Assembly (NCBI RefSeq): GCF_003967355.1 | Contig: NZ_BIFH01000013.1 | Coordinates: forward strand, 281,084-345,083 | DNA length: 64,000 nt | From: Embleya hyalina | GTDB lineage: Bacteria > Actinomycetota > Actinomycetes > Streptomycetales > Streptomycetaceae | Reading direction: 5' to 3' | Shown: piece by piece, positions 16,832 through 24,667 of the stretch | Position numbering within the stretch: the stretch's first letter is position 1 | Layout of the letters: every line of letters starts with the position of its first letter | Made by a program: the position numbers and the translations under genes | The notes under the pieces: generated by a model | The model's database searches: none | What the model was told of the DNA's origin: nothing | What the model saw: only the letters and a program-made list of their open reading frames with translations

Positions 16832-17977
16832 TCAGGAGGCCACCCGTCCCTTCAGCCGCATCGCCGCCAGGACCCGCTCCTGCGCCAACGCGCGGGCGGC
16901 CTCGTGCGACGTGACCCCGCGCCGCGCGCTCTCCTCGTGCACCCGCACCGCGTTCTCCCGCAACTTCGTGGACACGCTCGCCCGGATCACCTCCGCGTCG
17001 GGCCGGAACGCGGAATACCGCGCGTCCATCGCGAACCCGGCGGCCACCACGCCACCCGCGTTCGCGATGAAGTCGGGTACCACCACGACCCCGCGCTCCG
17101 CGAGGACGCGCTGCGCGGCCGGCGAGGTGGGCAGATTGGCACCCTCCACCACCAACCGGGCGGTGATCCGACCGGCCACCCCCTCGTCGATCACGTCCTG
17201 CAGCGCGGCCGGGACCAACACCTCTGCGGGCACCACCAGTTCGGAACCCAATGCCTGCACCACCCCGCCGGCGTACTCCTTGACCGCGAGATCGCCGACC
17301 TCCGCGTGCAGGCGCGTAAGGCGCTCGACGTCCAGACCGGCCGGGTCGTACAACGCCCCGTGCACGGAGGAGACCGCGACCACCGTCGCACCCAACTCGG
17401 CGAACCGGCGCACCGCCGCCGACCCGACCGCGCCCAGCCCCTGGACCGCCACCCGCGCTCCGACCAGGGGCAGGTCGATGCGCGCGGCCAGCGCGTCGGC
17501 CACCTCCGCGACCCCGTACCCGGTCACCCCGAGTCGGTCGTAGGGCACCCCGCCCAGCACGGAGTCGGTGCCCACCGCGGCCCCGCGGTCGCCCAGTTCG
17601 TCCTGGATGATCGCGGCGTCGTCCTCGGTCAACCCCATGTCCAGGCCGAACACGTACTCGGCGGGCACCTCGTTCGACAACGCCCGCGCGAAGGCCCGCA
17701 GTACGGCCTCCTTGTCCCGACCGGTGGGATCGCCGACGATCCCGGCCTTGGCGCCGCCGTAGAAGAGGTCGACCGCGGCCCACTTCCACGTCATCACCCG
17801 GGCCAACCGGGCCACTTCGCCGGTGGTCACCGTCGGGGACATCCGGGTACCGCCCTTGCCCATCCCACGGGCGGTGTTGTCGATGACCAACACGCCCTTC
17901 ATACCGGTTCGGGTGTGTGACACGGAGACGACCTTCTCCGGCCCCCACTGATCCATCAGCGACAGGACATCCGACAT
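16832..17977 (-). CDS. Glu/Leu/Phe/Val dehydrogenase family protein
   Basis: NAD(P)-dependent amino-acid dehydrogenase of 381 residues that would oxidatively deaminate an amino acid to a 2-oxo acid and ammonia. GMGKGGTRMSP and the Lys-containing FYGGAKAGIVGDP near residues 38-80 form the substrate/catalytic lobe; VAVQGLGAVGSAAVRRFAE near 178-196 is the Rossmann Gly motif; VVEGANLPTSPAA and PDFIANAGGV follow as in glutamate dehydrogenases. ATG 17977 follows GAGGAG. It is divergent from a LysR gene, which is its likely regulator. The exact substrate (Glu or a branched/aromatic amino acid) is not decided by sequence. Confidence 0.88.
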   Translation of the reverse strand: MSDVLSLMDQWGPEKVVSVSHTRTGMKGVLVIDNTARGMGKGGTRMSPTVTTGEVARLARVMTWKWAAVDLFYGGAKAGIVGDPTGRDKEAVLRAFARALSNEVPAEYVFGLDMGLTEDDAAIIQDELGDRGAAVGTDSVLGGVPYDRLGVTGYGVAEVADALAARIDLPLVGARVAVQGLGAVGSAAVRRFAELGATVVAVSSVHGALYDPAGLDVERLTRLHAEVGDLAVKEYAGGVVQALGSELVVPAEVLVPAALQDVIDEGVAGRITARLVVEGANLPTSPAAQRVLAERGVVVVPDFIANAGGVVAAGFAMDARYSAFRPDAEVIRASVSTKLRENAVRVHEESARRGVTSHEAARALAQERVLAAMRLKGRVAS

Positions 17978-18079
17978 GGCGAAGCACTCCTCGAGACCCA
18001 ACGATCGATTCGGTCGACGTGCTCCAACAGCGTCGTGGCCGGCACCACGGGTGCCAAGGTCCGCCAGACCGCGACCTCT

Positions 18080-18155
18080 TTCGAGCCAGGGCAAGGAACT
18101 CTGATGCTCAACCCCCGTTCGAGCCAGGCCAAGGACATCTGATGCTCAACCCCCT
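18080..18155 (+). repeat. 38-bp tandem duplication over the LysR start region
   Basis: Copies at 18080-18117 and 18118-18155 share TTCGAGCCAGG, the spacer and TGATGCTCAACCCC with four mismatches. Each copy carries an ATG preceded by the same AAGGA. The 38-base length puts the two starts in different frames. Confidence 0.85.
18104..18142 (+). CDS. 12-codon upstream ORF coupled to LysR gene
   Basis: The first copy of the duplicated start region opens a 12-codon frame, MLNPRSSQAKDI, beginning like the LysR protein itself. Its TGA overlaps the LysR ATG as TGATG, so ribosomes finishing it could restart on the regulator. Whether it is translated is unknown; no function beyond attenuating or coupling LysR translation is suggested. 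Confidence 0.4.
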   Translation: MLNPRSSQAKDI

Positions 18156-19128
18156 GCATCTGCGCACGCTCGTCGAGGTGGTGGTCACCGGATCGTTCGC
18201 CCGCGCCGCACGCCGCACCGGATACACGGCCTCCGCCGTGTCCCAACAGATCGCCGCACTGGAACGGGCGGTGGGCACACCGCTGTTCGAGCGCGAGGCA
18301 CACGGGATCCGACCGACCGGGATGGCCTTCACGATCGCCGAGCGGGCCCGCGAGTCGATCGCCGTACTGGACAGCCTGGAGCGCGACATCCGCGACGTGG
18401 TCCAGGGCCGCAGCGGGCGCCTGCGCCTGGGCACCTTCCCGACCGCCGGGGAACGTCTGGTCCCCTCCGCGGTGGCGGAGTTGACCCGTTCGCACCCCGG
18501 CGCGGAGATCCTGCTCGACGAGGCCGAGCCCGACGATCTGCTGCCGCAGGTACAAAAGGGCGACCTGGACCTGACCCTGGTCTTCGCCTACGACCTGGTG
18601 CCCCGGGTGTGGCCCGTCGAACTCACCGTGTTCCCGCTGATCGAGGAGACGCTGGTCGTGCTGGTGCCGGCCGGGCATCACGCGCTGCGCCGCTCCGACG
18701 GGATCGACCTCGCCGACCTGGCCGACGAGCGGTGGGTGGCCAGCAGGCCGGGAACCGCGGGCGCCACCAGCCTGTTCCGGATCTGCGCGGTGCACATGTT
18801 CGCCCCCAGGGTGGCCTTCCGGAGCAACGACTACGACGTGGTCCAGGGTCTGGTCGCGGCCGGCGCGGGGGTGGCCATCGTGCCCGGTCTGGCCTACCAA
18901 CCCCGGGAGGGCATGGTCGCCGTACCGCTGGCGCAGACCCCGTCGCACCGGCGGGTGTTCGCGCTGTATCGCACCGCCAACCACAACCCGCTCCTGAAGG
19001 CCGCCCTGGACGCGTTCGTGCTCGCCGGGCGCGGCCTGCAGGGCCGTTTCGTGCGCGCCGACGAGTCGATCCGGTCGACGTCCGAGGAGGACGAGACGCC
19101 GACGACCGAACTCGACGAGGCGGTCTGA
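18142..19128 (+). CDS. LysR-family transcriptional regulator
   Basis: Protein of 328 residues with an N-terminal winged HTH (LRTLVEVVVTGSFARAARRTGYTASAVSQQIAALE, residues 7-40) and a periplasmic-binding-like effector domain (RLGTFPTAGERLVPSAVAEL ... DYDVVQGLVAAGAGVAIVPGL). The start is ATG 18142, which overlaps the stop of a 12-codon upstream frame made by a 38-bp duplication. It is divergent from the glutamate-dehydrogenase-family gene, the usual arrangement for a LysR activator and its target, so it probably responds to that enzyme's substrate or product. Confidence 0.9.
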   Translation: MLNPLHLRTLVEVVVTGSFARAARRTGYTASAVSQQIAALERAVGTPLFEREAHGIRPTGMAFTIAERARESIAVLDSLERDIRDVVQGRSGRLRLGTFPTAGERLVPSAVAELTRSHPGAEILLDEAEPDDLLPQVQKGDLDLTLVFAYDLVPRVWPVELTVFPLIEETLVVLVPAGHHALRRSDGIDLADLADERWVASRPGTAGATSLFRICAVHMFAPRVAFRSNDYDVVQGLVAAGAGVAIVPGLAYQPREGMVAVPLAQTPSHRRVFALYRTANHNPLLKAALDAFVLAGRGLQGRFVRADESIRSTSEEDETPTTELDEAV

Positions 19129-19740
19129 TCGGCGTGATCGGCGTGTGACAGGTGACCGAAAGCGGGTTTCCGATTTCCGCTGCACGGTCGGGATTTCGAT
19201 ATTCGAGGCGGCGGTCCGGCATCTGCCGTGATCGCCGATTCGAAATATTTCGGAAAACGGGGAGCGGCTCCCCGGTGGATGGCCCCCGGGGATCGTGGGA
19301 GGTGTGTGCCGGCGTCACAACGGATGGAGAACGGGTAGAAATCGGGAGTAAATCGGACTGATCGACCCGACGATGCGACCCCGCGCGCCCGTTCGTGGGC
19401 GGCGCTCCACCGTGGGCACGGGCCGTCGCGAGCCGGCTCCTCCGGTGTCCGGGCCCGGGGGAGAGGGGCGGTTCCACATTACCGATCCATTCGCCCGCCT
19501 CAGTGAAGCAAAGCGCGGATCCCGACGTCAAGGACGCCGGGCGAATATCCATTGTGCGCGACCGGCGGCTACCGGCGGCATTCCGAATTCGGCACGGAAA
19601 TACGCGTCCGTCGGCGCGGATGGCCCTATGGTGTCCCCGATGCGCGTGCGCCGACTCGCGCCGTCGGACGCGCGGGGAGGTCTCGATCGAGACCGGACGA
19701 CGCGGGCGCGGCGCGCGTCGAGGATCCAGGGGAGGCGCAC
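19129..19740. other. Intergenic region, AT-richer, no gene recognised
   Basis: 612 bases between the LysR gene and paralogue C. The part around 19150-19260 is clearly less GC-rich, with inverted TTCGATATTCGA and TTCGAAATATTTCG type runs typical of promoter DNA. I see no convincing small gene. Confidence 0.4.
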
Positions 19741-20595
19741 ATGATCGACCCGGCTTCGGTACCGGCCCTGCCGGTGATCGTGATCGAGATGACCGCGCGG
19801 GGCGAGACGGTGGTGGACGGTGTACTCGTGCCCGCGCCGGCGGAGTTCGCCCGCACGGAGGCGATTCGTCGGGTCTCGGTCAAGGCGCTGGGCCTGGGCC
19901 GGGCGGTGCGGACCGTGGCCGTGGAGGCGGACGGCACCCGATGGCCGCTGATCGTCGACGTGGACGGCGAGGTGACGGCCGTGGACGAGCACCCGGCCCC
20001 GGACCCCCCGCCCCCGCCACCGCGACCGGTGCTCGTCGAAGAACCGCCCGCTCGGCCGACCGCCGGGCGACCCGCCGCCGCGCCGGCGCGGTTCGAGACG
20101 GTCGAGGCCACGCGTGCGACCTCGGTCGAGCCCGTCGACGCGCCCGTCCCCGAACCCGTCCCCGAACCGGCCCTCGATGCCTCCGCCGCCGAGGGCCGAC
20201 ACGCCCTGCTCGTGCGGATCCGTGCCGCCGTGGCGGCCGAGGACTGGACCGAGGCGCGCACCCGTGCCGTGCAGCTCACCGCGGACGATCCCCATCCCCC
20301 GCGGGGCGCCCGGGAGGTGCGCGCCTACGTCGCCGCCCTGACCGGGGAACCGGAACTGGCCGCGCGGATCTACGCGGACCTGGTCCTCGAACCCGAGGCG
20401 GACGCCGAGTCGGACCTGGTGCTGCGGCAGCTCGCGGACAACGCGTACACCAGTTGGCGGCGCGTGGCGCGGCTGCGGGCCAGGCTCGACGTCGGCCCCT
20501 CGGTGCTCCGGGCCCAGGTACGGGCACGCGGCGCCGACGACCCGGCGACGGAGGCCGCTCGGCGTTGGTTGGAAGAGCTGCGTCTGTTGGACTGA
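19741..20595 (+). CDS. Unassigned two-domain protein, paralogue C
   Basis: 284 residues, third member of the family seen at 6367 and 14332. The N-terminal domain VIVIEMTARGETVVDG ... VRTVAVEADGTRWPLIV is followed by a Pro/Glu-rich linker of about 90 residues and the helical domain GAREVRAYVAALTGEPELAA ... RQLADNAYTSWRRV. It is the most diverged of the three (the GxDPR loop of A and B is absent). The ATG at 19741 has GGGGAGG 5 bases upstream. No partner gene is adjacent. Function is unknown. Confidence 0.7.
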   Translation: MIDPASVPALPVIVIEMTARGETVVDGVLVPAPAEFARTEAIRRVSVKALGLGRAVRTVAVEADGTRWPLIVDVDGEVTAVDEHPAPDPPPPPPRPVLVEEPPARPTAGRPAAAPARFETVEATRATSVEPVDAPVPEPVPEPALDASAAEGRHALLVRIRAAVAAEDWTEARTRAVQLTADDPHPPRGAREVRAYVAALTGEPELAARIYADLVLEPEADAESDLVLRQLADNAYTSWRRVARLRARLDVGPSVLRAQVRARGADDPATEAARRWLEELRLLD

Positions 20596-20614
20596 CGGGT
20601 CGGGCGCCGACCCG
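20596..20614 (+). terminator. Short terminator hairpin after paralogue C
   Basis: CGGGTCGG at 20596-20603 and CCGACCCG at 20607-20614 form an 8-bp stem with a 3-base loop starting right after the stop codon. Confidence 0.5.
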
Positions 20615-21147
20615 CGCCGGTACCGGTCGGCAAGCGCCAGAGCCGCTTGTCCTTCACGCCATATTCCTTCAGCCTGTGGGCACTTGGCCGGATGCGCGAG
20701 ATGGCGCAGGCTGGTCGCATCGAAGGGCTCGACCCCGACTGCAGCGGATGCTCGCCTTCGATGCGAACCCGACGGTTCTCTCGAACCAACCCTCGCCATC
20801 CTTCGGGAACGGAAGGAAATCCGACATGATTTGCTCTGCTTCGTCGATGGGTGGAGGTCGCGGAGGCCGCGGTGGCGGCACCCGAGGCGGTACTCGCACC
20901 GGCGGTACGAAGCCTCCGCAGAGCGTGCACCGGTCGGTCGAGTTCTGCGACCGGTCGACCGACCACCCGACGTCCGCCGAGGCGGCTTCAGGGACCTGAG
21001 CGGCGCGGGCTCGGGCGACAGCCGGGCGTTCCCCCTCAATGGCGCGGGGGAGACGTACCCTCCCGGCACTCGCCGCCCGAGCCCGCACCGCCCGTACCCG
21101 TACGGCATCCGGAGTCCCACCCCCACCCGATCCCGTACGCGTCCGCG

Positions 21148-21187
21148 ACGGCCCGGGTGCGCGACCCCCATCGCGCACCCGGGCCGT
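21148..21187. terminator. Strong 17-bp hairpin
   Basis: Perfect stem ACGGCCCGGGTGCGCGA (21148-21164) and its complement (21171-21187) around a CCCCCA loop, followed by CGTGTTTGTG. It probably ends transcription into the region from the minus-strand surface-protein gene or from the plus strand. Confidence 0.7.
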
Positions 21188-21263
21188 CGTGTTTGTGCGT
21201 CGTGGACCGGGCCCGGGTTTGAGGCCGCACGGTACGAGGTTTTCGACGACGTCCCGAACAGGC

Positions 21264-21297
21264 GGCGGGGCCGGGCCCGTTCGGACCCGGCCCCGCC
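21264..21297. terminator. 12-bp hairpin near surface-protein gene end
   Basis: GGCGGGGCCGGG (21264-21275) pairs exactly with CCCGGCCCCGCC (21286-21297). It lies about 115 bases beyond the stop of the minus-strand surface-protein gene. Confidence 0.5.
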
Positions 21298-21413
21298 GGT
21301 CGTACTCCCCGCCGTGACCCGTCGGCCGGGCCGCGCACCGGGACCGGGGTGGGAGGAGTGTCGGGCGATCCGCGTATTCGGGATGTCGGGCCCGGAGGTT
21401 CGGGGGCGGGTGA

Positions 21414-22331
21414 TCAGCCTGCGGTGCCCGGCCGGCGGGGGTCGCGGCGGTGGGGGCGACGGCCGATCAGCAGGAGTGCGCCGATCCCGGAGACGAGTAC
21501 GGCCGCGGACGCGCCGGCGATCCGCAGCACGCCGTCACTCGCGCCGGTGCGGGCCAGTTGGCCCGGCGCGTCGCCCGAGACGGGTGGGGTTCGCTGGTCG
21601 TCGGGAGGTGTCGACGCCGAGGTCGACGTCGAGGGCGAGGCGGAGGGGGGCTTCGACGCAGTGCCGGAGGCCGAGGGGCTGGGCTTCGAGGTGGACGCGC
21701 CGGTACTGGGCACGGCAGTCGTCGGCGGGGCCGTGCCGGTCGGCGGCGCCGTGGTCGGCTTGGTCGACGGCTTCGGCGACGACGGCGCGCATTCCTTGCC
21801 GCCGTTCCAACCCGCGATCAGGTCGGTCGGGAATTTCGCGTCGGGATAACGCGGCAGCGGGTTGGCCTTCCCGTCGAAGACCTTGTCGTTGCCGTACAGG
21901 TCGATCTGGCCGAAGCACGGCGGCGCGTAGCGGGTGATGTCCAGGGCGGCGCCGCGGTGCGCACCGGTGAGGGACACCGTGCGGGAGCCGAGATAGCGCT
22001 GCACCCCCGAGGTCTTCCAGGTGGGGCCCTCCGCGCTGTACGCGGCGAGGGTGACCTTGTACGTGCAGGACTTCGGCACGTTGCCGGCGATCCGCACGCT
22101 CACCTTGGTGGCGAGGGAACCCAACAGGCCCGCCTTGGACCAGGTCTTGCCGTTGTCGACGGACCATTCGACGGCGACCGTCCCGCATGCCTTGGCGTCG
22201 TCTTCGGTCGCGTGGGCGGGACCGGCGCCGGCCACGGACGCGACCAGCGCCACGGCGCCGGCGCCCAGGCCCGTGGCGAACCTGCCGGGCACGCTTCGTC
22301 GGGCCGTCGTGTCGGTGTGACTTCGTTGCAC
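21414..22331 (-). CDS. LAxTG sortase-anchored secreted surface protein
   Basis: 305 residues. A signal peptide (TGLGAGAVALVASVAGAGPAHA, residues about 20-41) leads to a 150-residue beta-rich domain with four Cys (ACGTVAVEWSVDNGKTW, KSCTYKV, PPCFGQIDLYG, KECAPS), then a Ser/Thr/Pro stalk, the sorting signal LARTG, a transmembrane helix (about 271-290) and an Arg-rich tail. This is the layout of actinobacterial class E sortase substrates. GTG 22331 is preceded by GGGGAG. A 33-bp element lies 104-136 bases upstream. The domain's ligand is unknown; display on aerial hyphae or wall is inferred. Confidence 0.85.
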   Translation of the reverse strand: MQRSHTDTTARRSVPGRFATGLGAGAVALVASVAGAGPAHATEDDAKACGTVAVEWSVDNGKTWSKAGLLGSLATKVSVRIAGNVPKSCTYKVTLAAYSAEGPTWKTSGVQRYLGSRTVSLTGAHRGAALDITRYAPPCFGQIDLYGNDKVFDGKANPLPRYPDAKFPTDLIAGWNGGKECAPSSPKPSTKPTTAPPTGTAPPTTAVPSTGASTSKPSPSASGTASKPPSASPSTSTSASTPPDDQRTPPVSGDAPGQLARTGASDGVLRIAGASAAVLVSGIGALLLIGRRPHRRDPRRPGTAG

Positions 22332-22434
22332 TGTGCTGCTCCCCGGGCTGGGTGAGGGGTGACGACTCGATCCACGGTCGGAGGGAGTCCGGGGGCAGAT
22401 TCGCGCCGTACGTGTGGCCGAGGAAGGGCGAGTC

Positions 22435-22467
22435 GGTCACCCGGGACGGGTATACGCGCGGGTAGCC
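22435..22467. promoter_or_regulatory. 33-bp tripartite element, copy 3
   Basis: It reads GGTCACC-N7-GGTATAC-N5-GGTAGCC on the plus strand. It is 104 bases upstream of the minus-strand surface-protein start and has the same orientation relative to that gene as copies 2, 4 and 5 have to theirs. Confidence 0.6.
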
Positions 22468-22494
22468 GTCGTCCGCCGTCCCCGTCGTCCGCCG

Positions 22495-23226
22495 TCAGGC
22501 CGACCGGGCGCCGACGCCTTCCGGCAACACCCGACCCACCCAATCCCGTACCGCCGCCTCGGTGGACGCGGCGTCGGTCGACTCGCGTCGGTCGAAGACC
22601 CGGAACCGAGCCGCGTCGTCGGCCGCGAGCCGCTCGAACAGGACCGCCTTCTGGTGGAGTTGCCCCGGGTCCAGCAGTTTCTCGTGGTCCTGCGCGCGCA
22701 ACCGCTCGACGACGGCTTCCGGTTCGTCCACGTTGATCAGGACGACACCGGGGAGCGGTCGCCATTCGGCGACGGTCGCCAGGAACCGGCGCGCGCTGCG
22801 GTGTGCCCGGTCGACGTCGCCGGGATGGCGGGTGACCGCGTCCTCGACGGCCGCCGTGTAGATGCCGCGCTGCTCGACGACGGTGCGCCCGGCGGCCAGG
22901 AACAGCCGGGCGGATTCGTAGCGGTGGGCCTGCATCGCGATCAGGGTCAGCGTCTCCGAGGCGGACCGTCCGCCCCTGATGTACGGGTCGCCCCCGACCG
23001 CCTCGGCCAGCGCCATCAAGGTGGCGAAGTCCGGCCGGGCGTTCGGTTCGCGGGTGGATCCGACGAAGATGCGCGGGGGCGAGATGATCGACCGCAGCAG
23101 CGCCGAGCTCACCTCGTACGCCTCCAGTCCCTCCACCCCCACGAGCAGGCCGGGGCGTCTGACGCGCCCACCCGCGGTGACCTTGGATTCGCGTTCTCGG
23201 GTGGGGTCCTGCGTTTTCTGAGGCAT
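22495..23226 (-). CDS. Thymidylate-kinase-like protein with degenerate P-loop
   Basis: About 243 residues. The fold markers of dTMP kinase can be followed: GLLVGVEGLEAYEVSSALL replaces the usual FEGIDGSGKST nucleotide loop, and VVLINVDEPEAVVERLRAQ ... FERLAADDAARFRVFDRR matches the C-terminal half of the family. The Gly-Lys-Ser/Thr of the P-loop is missing, so ATP binding is doubtful. ATG 23226 has no clear ribosome binding site; TTG 23259 is an alternative. A partial 33-bp element lies 45 bases upstream. It sits next to another motif-poor enzyme homologue. A non-catalytic or regulatory role is inferred. Confidence 0.65.
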   Translation of the reverse strand: MPQKTQDPTRERESKVTAGGRVRRPGLLVGVEGLEAYEVSSALLRSIISPPRIFVGSTREPNARPDFATLMALAEAVGGDPYIRGGRSASETLTLIAMQAHRYESARLFLAAGRTVVEQRGIYTAAVEDAVTRHPGDVDRAHRSARRFLATVAEWRPLPGVVLINVDEPEAVVERLRAQDHEKLLDPGQLHQKAVLFERLAADDAARFRVFDRRESTDAASTEAAVRDWVGRVLPEGVGARSA

Positions 23227-23270
23227 GGTCGAATGTTGCGCCGGGGCGACCGGCGACAACAGGTCGCGAC

Positions 23271-23303
23271 GGGCATCAGCGACAGGTAAACCCCGTGGTA
23301 ATA
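23271..23303. promoter_or_regulatory. 33-bp tripartite element, copy 4 (weak first half)
   Basis: It reads GGGCATC-N7-GGTAAAC-N5-GGTAATA. Two of the three half-sites are well kept and the spacings are identical to the other copies. It is 45 bases upstream of ATG 23226 of the thymidylate-kinase-like gene. Confidence 0.5.
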
Positions 23304-23355
23304 AGGAGAGTTCGCCGAACCCGGACCGAGCACCGGGAGCTCGATCGCCGATCGC

Positions 23356-24456
23356 TCACCGGACGGCGGTGCCGAGCGTCGAGGCGGCGTCGAGCGCCGG
23401 AGCGGTGTCGGTGACGACCACGCAGGCCATGGTACGGGCCAACTCCCGGTCCACGACGGCGGTCAGCCCGCCCCGGCGCGCGGCGTCCCGCTGTCGCGAG
23501 GCACCGGAACCCTCCGCGAGCACCCGCTCGATCGCGGTCTCGACCCGGTCGAGGTCGTCGGTCTCACGCAGGTACGGGGCCATTTCGGCCAGCAGGGCAC
23601 GGACCACCGTGGCCGCAGGACGCGTCACTGCGGCCACGGGGTCGATCAGGTCGTGCGCGAGCCCGGAGCGCGCCGCGTGGCGGATCGCGTCGTGGGCGAC
23701 CGTCGGCGAGGCCGCGGGGGGCGTACGGTGCGCAACGACGGCACGGGAGGCGTACCGGTAGAGCGCGCGGAACAGGGCCGCGATCGCGACGGTCGCCTCG
23801 ACGTCGGCGATGGCGTCACAGACGCGGAGTTCGAGCATGGGCGCGTGCGCCGACAGGCGGAGCGGCGGCCGCGGCGTTTCGCGGGGCGAAGCCGCGGCGC
23901 CGACACCGCGTACGGCCTTCGTCGGGGCCGAGACCTCCGGGCGGTTCCAGCGCCAGCTGGCGTGGCCCGTGTCGCGGCCGGCCCAGTACGGCGAACTCGA
24001 CGACAGGGCCAACAGCGTGGGGACATGCGGCATGATCCACGCGATCGCCCGGCTCGCCACCTCGCCGTCCTCGGCCTCGACGCGGACGAACATGCCGCAG
24101 GTGACCGGGCCGGCGGCGGGCTCCGGGGCGCGGTGCGGATGGTCGTGCTCCGGGAACTCCCGGTCCGGGTTCGAGCTCGGGCCCGGGTTCGGCAGGGGTG
24201 CGGTTCCGCTTGCCAGCGCACCCAGGTGCAGGCCCGCGGCGCGTTGCACCAGGATTCCGCGCAGCGCTACCAACTCCCCCCGCAAGTCCCCGAGTTCGTG
24301 GTGCGCGGAACCGACGAGCCGGATCGTCGAAGCGGTGCCCCCGCCGACGAAGGCGCCGATCGGAAGTCGGTCCAGGAGCCCGCGAGCCGACGGGACCACC
24401 CGTTTGGTGGCCAAGTCGACGACGTGGAACTCCTCTTCGATACCCAGCTTGAGCAC
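23356..24456 (-). CDS. Glutamate-cysteine ligase (GCS2/YbdK)-like, probable pseudoenzyme
   Basis: About 366 residues aligned along their length with the intact YbdK-type protein at 27549. Kept: LGIEEEFHVVD at the start, ASGTAPL, TLLALSSSSPYW and LELRVCDAIADVEATVA. Lost: GMHVHVG of the active form reads GMFVRVE, IETNSQPHRELADLR reads IRLVGSAHHELGDLR, and about 20 residues before the LRLS segment are missing. These positions normally hold ATP/metal and substrate ligands, so catalysis is unlikely. GTG 24456 follows AAGGGG. The fifth 33-bp element lies 162 bases upstream. A sensor or partner role is inferred. Confidence 0.7.
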   Translation of the reverse strand: MLKLGIEEEFHVVDLATKRVVPSARGLLDRLPIGAFVGGGTASTIRLVGSAHHELGDLRGELVALRGILVQRAAGLHLGALASGTAPLPNPGPSSNPDREFPEHDHPHRAPEPAAGPVTCGMFVRVEAEDGEVASRAIAWIMPHVPTLLALSSSSPYWAGRDTGHASWRWNRPEVSAPTKAVRGVGAAASPRETPRPPLRLSAHAPMLELRVCDAIADVEATVAIAALFRALYRYASRAVVAHRTPPAASPTVAHDAIRHAARSGLAHDLIDPVAAVTRPAATVVRALLAEMAPYLRETDDLDRVETAIERVLAEGSGASRQRDAARRGGLTAVVDRELARTMACVVVTDTAPALDAASTLGTAVR

Positions 24457-24617
24457 AGTGACCCCTTCATCGGCCTCGGCAGGACGCCGACGAGGTCCGG
24501 GCACCCGTGTCCGTGGGCACCCCGTCTCGTCGCCTGCCGCCTCGGACCCATCCGATCGGCGTCCGGAACAACGGAGCCCATCGTCGCCACGGGCCGGGCG
24601 GGGCAAAAGGACGGGAT

Positions 24618-24650
24618 GGTTACCACGTATGGGTAAATCCCCCGGTAGCC
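24618..24650. promoter_or_regulatory. 33-bp tripartite element, copy 5
   Basis: It reads GGTTACC-N7-GGTAAAT-N5-GGTAGCC on the plus strand and is nearly identical in half-sites and spacing to copy 1. It lies in the 211-base gap between the ligase-like gene (start 24456) and the end of the secreted VWA operon at 24668. Confidence 0.7.
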
Positions 24651-24667
24651 CGGGTGTCCGGTGCGGC

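Larger units (their letters stand above)
20615..21413. other. Intergenic region with a lower-GC island and hairpins
   Basis: About 800 bases without a convincing gene. Roughly 20640-20840 is visibly lower in GC than the surroundings and could be a relic of a mobile or degraded gene, but no transposase motif or terminal repeat is seen. Two strong hairpins follow at 21148 and 21264. Confidence 0.4.
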
